A DNA stretch of 64,000 nt from Selaginella moellendorffii (Eukaryota; Streptophyta; Lycopodiopsida; Selaginellales; Selaginellaceae): positions 3,113,502-3,177,501 of the forward strand of contig NW_003314268.1 in the NCBI RefSeq assembly GCF_000143415.4. The letters are read 5' to 3'. The notes beneath the pieces are model-generated. The model worked only from the letters and a program-made list of their open reading frames with translations, had not been told where the DNA came from and made no database searches. Position 1 is the first letter of the stretch, and each line of letters begins with the position of its first letter. This document shows positions 59,500 through 64,000 of this stretch, piece after piece. Made by a program: the position numbers and the translations under genes.

Positions 59500-61482
59500 A
59501 TGGAGCACGGTATTTCTGACACAGAGTTCGACCAAGCTTACGATCTGTGCCAGAAGCGCGGGCTGCTGCTTCGAGATTGGTGTTTGGGGTTCCGCGATGA
59601 TCCTTCGTACCTATGGAACACTGGCAACGCAACCCAGCTCTGCCGGCCTGCGCTCACCCCGCTCTCTGAAGAGGACCCGTTCCTCTTTATCCCACGTTCA
59701 ATCGCTAAGGGGCTTCTTGAGCGTATCCAGGCGTTGCGTCCTGGCAGTGAACTTGTCATTATGGGTGCCAAAGGTTCTGGAAAGACGGTAGTGGTTGGCG
59801 CAGTTTGCAACCAACTCCAGCAGTCGGGGTGGAAGCGAGTAGTTTTCTTGGATCCGGAAGAGCTCACCCGCAAGTTTGTGCTCGCCTTGTGGAAGGGCTT
59901 GCTCGTGTCATTTTATGGCCTGCAGAAGGAAACAGAGGAGATTTCTCGAAGAAGGCAGGCTGCCCAGTTGGAGGAGTGGTGTTATGCTCACGTTTCAGAG
60001 CTCATCTTTGTGGTAGACGATTTCGAGTCCTTCGAGCCAAGAGAGGAGGATACGGAACAACAGAAAACTGCCAGGGCTGCTGCCAAAGATCATCTTCTCG
60101 GCTTCATGCAGCTGTACGCTCTCGTTCGGGTTTCTTCTGTAAACAGCAGAGAACGGCTGATTGCAGAAAGGAGCGACAAGAAGAAACTCAAGCTCCTGAA
60201 ATCAAAGTTCCTCGTCGACGGGCCTTACCTGCCAGCGGAGATAGAGACATGGAGAGGTGTAGCACCATTAACTGAGGATGTGAAGAAGAGTCTGACTGTG
60301 GCGTATCTTACTGGGGGAATGCCGCAGTTGCTGACATACTTCGAACAGGCGCAGGGGGACGAGGATATATACAGGGATCTTATTGCCGAGCCGTTTACTT
60401 ACAAGCTCTGGACTGATTTCATCGGGCTGCTGGAAAACAAGGCCGAGTTAGAGGCAGCAGACAGGCTTATTATGCGTGGAGAGATCAATCATATGCTCGC
60501 CAGGAAAGTGAAGCTTACTTGCTTCTACGAGGGGACGGACAGAAAGTACCGTCTGCTTTCTGCCTATCTAGAAACGCAAGCTAGGAACTATCTGAGGGAC
60601 CGGTATCGACAAGTGGATGATGGTTTGAGCATGATTGACATTCGGGGGTGGGCTTCGATGGTGTACAGGGACCTCAGGATACAGCATCTCCCTCTCAACT
60701 CTGCTCGTGTTGGCTGGAATGTAGAGCGTTTCGTTATCGACATAATGCGACACTCTAAGCGGGTTTTCCATGATGATGAACGGAGCAGCTTCAACCGTGT
60801 AGTGGAGTATGCCCACGGCAAGAAAGCAGAGACATATTCGGAACTTGGCGATGTTGAGCTGCTAGAAGGCGTGCTTCTGGTCCCAATGGCGTTCAATGAA
60901 AGAGCCGTGGATGTGGTTCTTATTAAGATCGTGGACGGCGTTCTGTATATCTGGGCAATGCAGTTCACTATTGCGAAATGGAAGACAAAGTCCCGGAAAA
61001 TGTCGCATAGAGTGTGGAAGACAGAAGTGGCATCCCATTTCCAGTTCGGGATTGGTGTGCATGATGATGCCAATAGGGAGCAGAAGGTGCAATCTGTGAA
61101 GACTGAGTATTACTGCATCATGCCAGAAAATGTAACTGAGCAAGACATACTGGCTGATGAAGAAATGGAGCAAGATGACGAAGTTGACAAAGGTCAAGCT
61201 GAGGTTTTTGCCAAAATTCCGATAGAGTCGACTGGCCCAGCTTTTAAGAAATTCGGTGCTGTGCACAGGATTCTAGAGCCCCTGGACAGGATGCTGAACC
61301 TTGCGCGGCCTGCTGCTGTGTCGGTGCCAAAAATGTTCAAGTGCAAGCAAGAGGGATGCGAGAGCCGTGGTTCAAAGGAAAATTATTGCTGCAAACGCCA
61401 CCTCCCTTACCGTGAGTCCACAAACGCTGATGGAGTAACACTTGGAAACTTTGAAAATATTGTTGTTCATAATCAGTTCTGA
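59500..61482 (+). CDS. Crinkler/RHS-like protein: P-loop NTPase plus nuclease-fold domain
   Basis: Intronless, 660 aa, markedly GC-richer than its flanks. A STAND/AAA-type NTPase has Walker A GAKGSGKT (89-96), Walker B ELIFVVDDFESF with Asp173-Asp174, and YLTGGMPQLLTYF (269-281), matching the GG-P-R-like sensor of RHS and Crinkler proteins. The C-terminal half has a PD-(D/E)xK-like core with Glu near 409, Asp471 in AVDVVLIKI and Q-F-T-x2-K (488-493), the Q-x-T variant typical of Crinkler REase domains. A Cys/His cluster ends it (CKQEGC, YCCKRH). Relatives act as nuclear effectors in oomycetes and occur in some plants, where a role in defence or element conflict is inferred. Start: first ATG before the conserved region. 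Confidence 0.75.
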   Translation: MEHGISDTEFDQAYDLCQKRGLLLRDWCLGFRDDPSYLWNTGNATQLCRPALTPLSEEDPFLFIPRSIAKGLLERIQALRPGSELVIMGAKGSGKTVVVGAVCNQLQQSGWKRVVFLDPEELTRKFVLALWKGLLVSFYGLQKETEEISRRRQAAQLEEWCYAHVSELIFVVDDFESFEPREEDTEQQKTARAAAKDHLLGFMQLYALVRVSSVNSRERLIAERSDKKKLKLLKSKFLVDGPYLPAEIETWRGVAPLTEDVKKSLTVAYLTGGMPQLLTYFEQAQGDEDIYRDLIAEPFTYKLWTDFIGLLENKAELEAADRLIMRGEINHMLARKVKLTCFYEGTDRKYRLLSAYLETQARNYLRDRYRQVDDGLSMIDIRGWASMVYRDLRIQHLPLNSARVGWNVERFVIDIMRHSKRVFHDDERSSFNRVVEYAHGKKAETYSELGDVELLEGVLLVPMAFNERAVDVVLIKIVDGVLYIWAMQFTIAKWKTKSRKMSHRVWKTEVASHFQFGIGVHDDANREQKVQSVKTEYYCIMPENVTEQDILADEEMEQDDEVDKGQAEVFAKIPIESTGPAFKKFGAVHRILEPLDRMLNLARPAAVSVPKMFKCKQEGCESRGSKENYCCKRHLPYRESTNADGVTLGNFENIVVHNQF

Positions 61483-61686
61483 CAATGTAAGAATGAAATC
61501 GGAAAATGAATATGAGAATGAACACACCAATGTACGACAGTCCATATGGTTGAACAGTGTAAATGACTGGATGACATCTGTTTAATCTATTACTAAAATG
61601 TAGGGTTCGTGGAAAGCAGCGCCCCCGGGGCGTGAGTTCTCTGTCCACGATCGAGCGATTTTTCTCATCACTCTATGATAATTCAG

Positions 61687-63354
61687 GTCTCCTCTGAGAA
61701 TGTGGCCTCCGTGATCGGATTGAAGGATTTGTACGCGCGCAAGCTCAAGCCCTTGGAGCGCCTCTACAAGTTCAACATTTTCTCCAGTCCTGCTATGGTA
61801 TGGGATTCGTGCACAGCTCGATTCGATGCAGGCTAATGTTTCTGCTTAGACTGATAGCTATTTCGAGGCGAAACCGATGGTGACACTGCTAGGACAATAT
61901 TCGACTGGAAAGACGACGTTCATTAGCCACATTCTCGGAAGAAGCTATCCTGGTATGTTTCTGGATTTGAGTTTTTCTTGTTCTCTGGTCTTCCCTTCTT
62001 TCTTTCATGAGTGCTATTGTGATTTAAACCTGCGAATAAGAGTTTCCTTCTTGCCGATTGCAATGCTTCCTTTTTTTCATCTAACGCGAAGCGTGACCTT
62101 ACACAGTCTTTACTTCGTCCAGGAGCTCACATTGGACCAGAGCCGACGACCGATCGTTTCGTTGCCGTGATGGTATGTTTGTGTTTCGCTGGTATGTCGA
62201 TCCTCTTTTTCTGGTTTTCTCTTTGCAGGGAGGAAGCGTCGACAAAACTGTTCCTGGCAACACGGTGTCCGATACGCCTTTCGGTGGTCTCAAAAGGTTT
62301 GGGACAGCGTTTCTGTCGAAATTCGAGTGTGCTCAAATGTCACATCCAGTGAGTTCTTCTAGTTTCTTGCTCTGTTAAAACAATGGTGGGCTTGTTTGGC
62401 AGCTACTGAATGACGTGACTTTCATCGATACGCCTGGAGTTTTGTCAGACACAGAACGCAGCTACGATTTTCTTGGCGTAACAGAGTGGTTTGCAGCGAA
62501 GTCGGATATGATATTTTTGCTTTTCGATCCTCACAAACTGGACATTAGTGACGAACTAAAACGGGTTATTGAATCCCTTAGAGGGAACGATGACAAGATT
62601 CGAGTTCTTCTCAACAAAGTCGATGGTATTGACGCTCAACAGGTGAATATTGTCTTTTCCTCTCGTATATCCTGACCCGTTACTTCAACAGCTGATGAGA
62701 GTATATGGAGCTCTTATGTGGTCCCTTGGTAAAGGTTGTGAACACGCCAGAAGTAATGCGAGTATACATCGGGTATGCTTTCTGAATATCAATCACTGTG
62801 ATTGTTGGCGATTTTTGTGTTGCAGTTCATTTTATGACAACCCGCAGAAGATCATTCTAAGCAAAGATCTCTTTGACCTGGAGAAGAAAGATCTCTTGAG
62901 AGAACTATCAGAGCTGCCAAAGAGATCTTGTGATCGAAGGGTGATATCTCTTTAAATTTTCATTATCATATCCTCTTCCTTATTTTGTTTACAGATAAGT
63001 GAATTCGTAAAGCGAGCTCATGCAGCGAAAGTACATGCATATCTCATCGGGCATTTGAAGCAACAGATGCCCATCCTGTGGGGAAAAGCCGACGCTCAGG
63101 AAATCTTGGTTGTGAACTTGGAAGATGAATTTGTGAAGGTATGGAGATGTTTGTAGTTCACACGTGAAATCCTTCTCTTACAGGTGCAAAGTCTCTATCA
63201 CTTGCCAAAGGGGGGACCTGCCAGACATTGATGCGTTTAGAATGTGCACAATATTGACAGCTTCCATCGTCTAAGGCCATCAATGATCCAGTCTGTGGAC
63301 GATATGCTCACTCATGACATCCCAAAGTTGCTCAGCAACTTTGCTGTCGCTTAA
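61687..63354 (+). pseudogene. EH-domain-type (EHD) dynamin-like GTPase, truncated and frameshifted
   Basis: Exon-intron structure is clear: the first recognised exon begins at acceptor 61687 with a helix before the G domain, then the P-loop GQYSTGKTTF, TTDRF, the DTPGVL switch, the NKVD base motif, LMRVYGALMWSLGK and EFVKRAHAAKVHAYL, ending VDDMLTHDIPKLL with TAA at 63352. EHD proteins remodel endosomal membranes. The two N-terminal EH/EF-hand domains of plant EHDs are absent; just 204 bp separate this exon from the Crinkler-like gene. Single-base insertions after SLGK (near 62733), in LPKGD (near 63213) and again near 63242 break the frame. Splice sites are otherwise intact, so inactivation looks recent. 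Confidence 0.85.
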
Positions 63355-63624
63355 GCTACTTCCCTTGGTGGTTTTGCAAACCAGACTTTCGTTTTGATAG
63401 TGTAAGTTTGAACCTATTTAATTTTATGCAGTTCATGGTCCATCAGCTTTAAATTGTTGTGTACCAGGTGAACCACGGAGGAAGAACTACAACCACAAAC
63501 TCTGAAGACCTTATCCATCAGCCTTTAAACTGTTGTTGCGAGCTCGGTGAAGGATACACAAACCACCACATACGAGTCTTAGCAGCAGCCAGCTTCTACA
63601 TATCCAGCACTATCGCCTTGCATC

Positions 63625-64000
63625 ATGGAGAAAGTTTCTCGCGTTTGTGCACTCTTGGTATCGTTTTATATATAGATTTCTAGCACAATCTAATCACTCT
63701 CGTTCTTGGGCAGGTTTTGGGATGTGTTTCCTGCATAGTTTGCAGCGAGGAACTGATAAGGCAGCATGTCTATGACGGTTCCATCTATGACACCGGCAGC
63801 TTCAATGTTTCAGTGTTCACCATCAATCAAAGACGCCTACTGCCACTCCGGGTCTTCACTCCTTCGAGCAACGGGACGTTTCCCCTTATAGTTTTCCACC
63901 ATGGAGCATTCCTCGAGACTCGAATCTACACAGACATACTCACGCATATCTCCAGCCACGGCTACGTCATCGTTGCGCCACAGGTGAGCTACGTGACTCA
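63625..64000 (+). CDS. Chlorophyllase-like alpha/beta hydrolase, 5' part
   Basis: Exon 1, 63625-63657 (11 codons), joins exon 2, 63714-63983, in frame; a GT donor at 63984 leads off the window. The N-terminus MEKVSRVCALLVLGCVSC is a likely signal peptide. Then come YDTGSFNVSVF, LPLRVFTPSSNGTFPLIVF, HHGAF (oxyanion region) and HISSHGYVIVAPQ, which match the first third of plant chlorophyllases. The catalytic GHSRGG, Asp and His lie beyond the end. Chlorophyllases remove phytol from chlorophyll; a secretory leader differs from the expected plastid targeting. Confidence 0.78.

Overview
The window is nuclear DNA of a land plant. Genes are interrupted by many very short introns (about 35-85 bp, canonical GT-AG) and encode plant-specific products: a B-type cyclin-dependent kinase, a YY1-type zinc-finger factor, MOS2, a pentatricopeptide (PPR) protein built from tandem 31-residue repeats, an oil-body-type lipase and an REF/SRPP protein. 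Short introns, the S-type PPR array and a PSTALRE CDKB fit a seedless vascular plant such as the lycophyte Selaginella; this is inference from gene style, not a database match.
Layout. (1) 558-12473 (block A) and 21528-28412 (block B) are two copies of one segment, in the same order and orientation. Block A holds a hAT transposon, a minus-strand pseudogene, a dead peptide deformylase gene split by a MITE, an intact lipase gene, a decayed lectin ORF and a 3' fragment of YY1. Block B holds the empty hAT site, a large deletion patched with a 41-bp inverted filler, a dead lipase copy, an open lectin ORF and the end of the complete YY1 gene. Because YY1 is complete only at B, block A is probably the derived copy, yet the lipase survived only in A. 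(2) 12.7-21.5 kb is transposon DNA: a palindromic pair of coding-poor LTR elements whose LTRs carry a minisatellite, then a truncated minus-strand gypsy element. (3) 27.9-41.1 kb is a compact gene island: YY1, CDKB, an unknown 228-aa protein, MOS2, two unrecognised minus-strand genes, a Cys-rich nuclear-type protein, a secreted Cys-rich peptide, the PPR gene and a HAD phosphatase-RNA 2'-phosphotransferase fusion. (4) 42.9-54.4 kb is a stack of nested LTR elements, including solo LTRs with readable target-site duplications and a gypsy element with unusually short LTRs inserted into a relative's LTR. (5) 54.5-64.0 kb holds an REF/SRPP gene, a 4-kb AT-rich spacer with an EHD fragment, an intronless Crinkler-like NTPase/nuclease gene, an N-terminally truncated EHD GTPase pseudogene, and the 5' end of a chlorophyllase-like gene running off the window.
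The genes do not form an operon or one pathway. The strongest candidates for new biology are the HAD-Tpt1 fusion, the Crinkler-like protein and the AT-rich lectin ORF. All splice models were derived by reading GT-AG sites and frame continuity by eye; no alignment or search was run.
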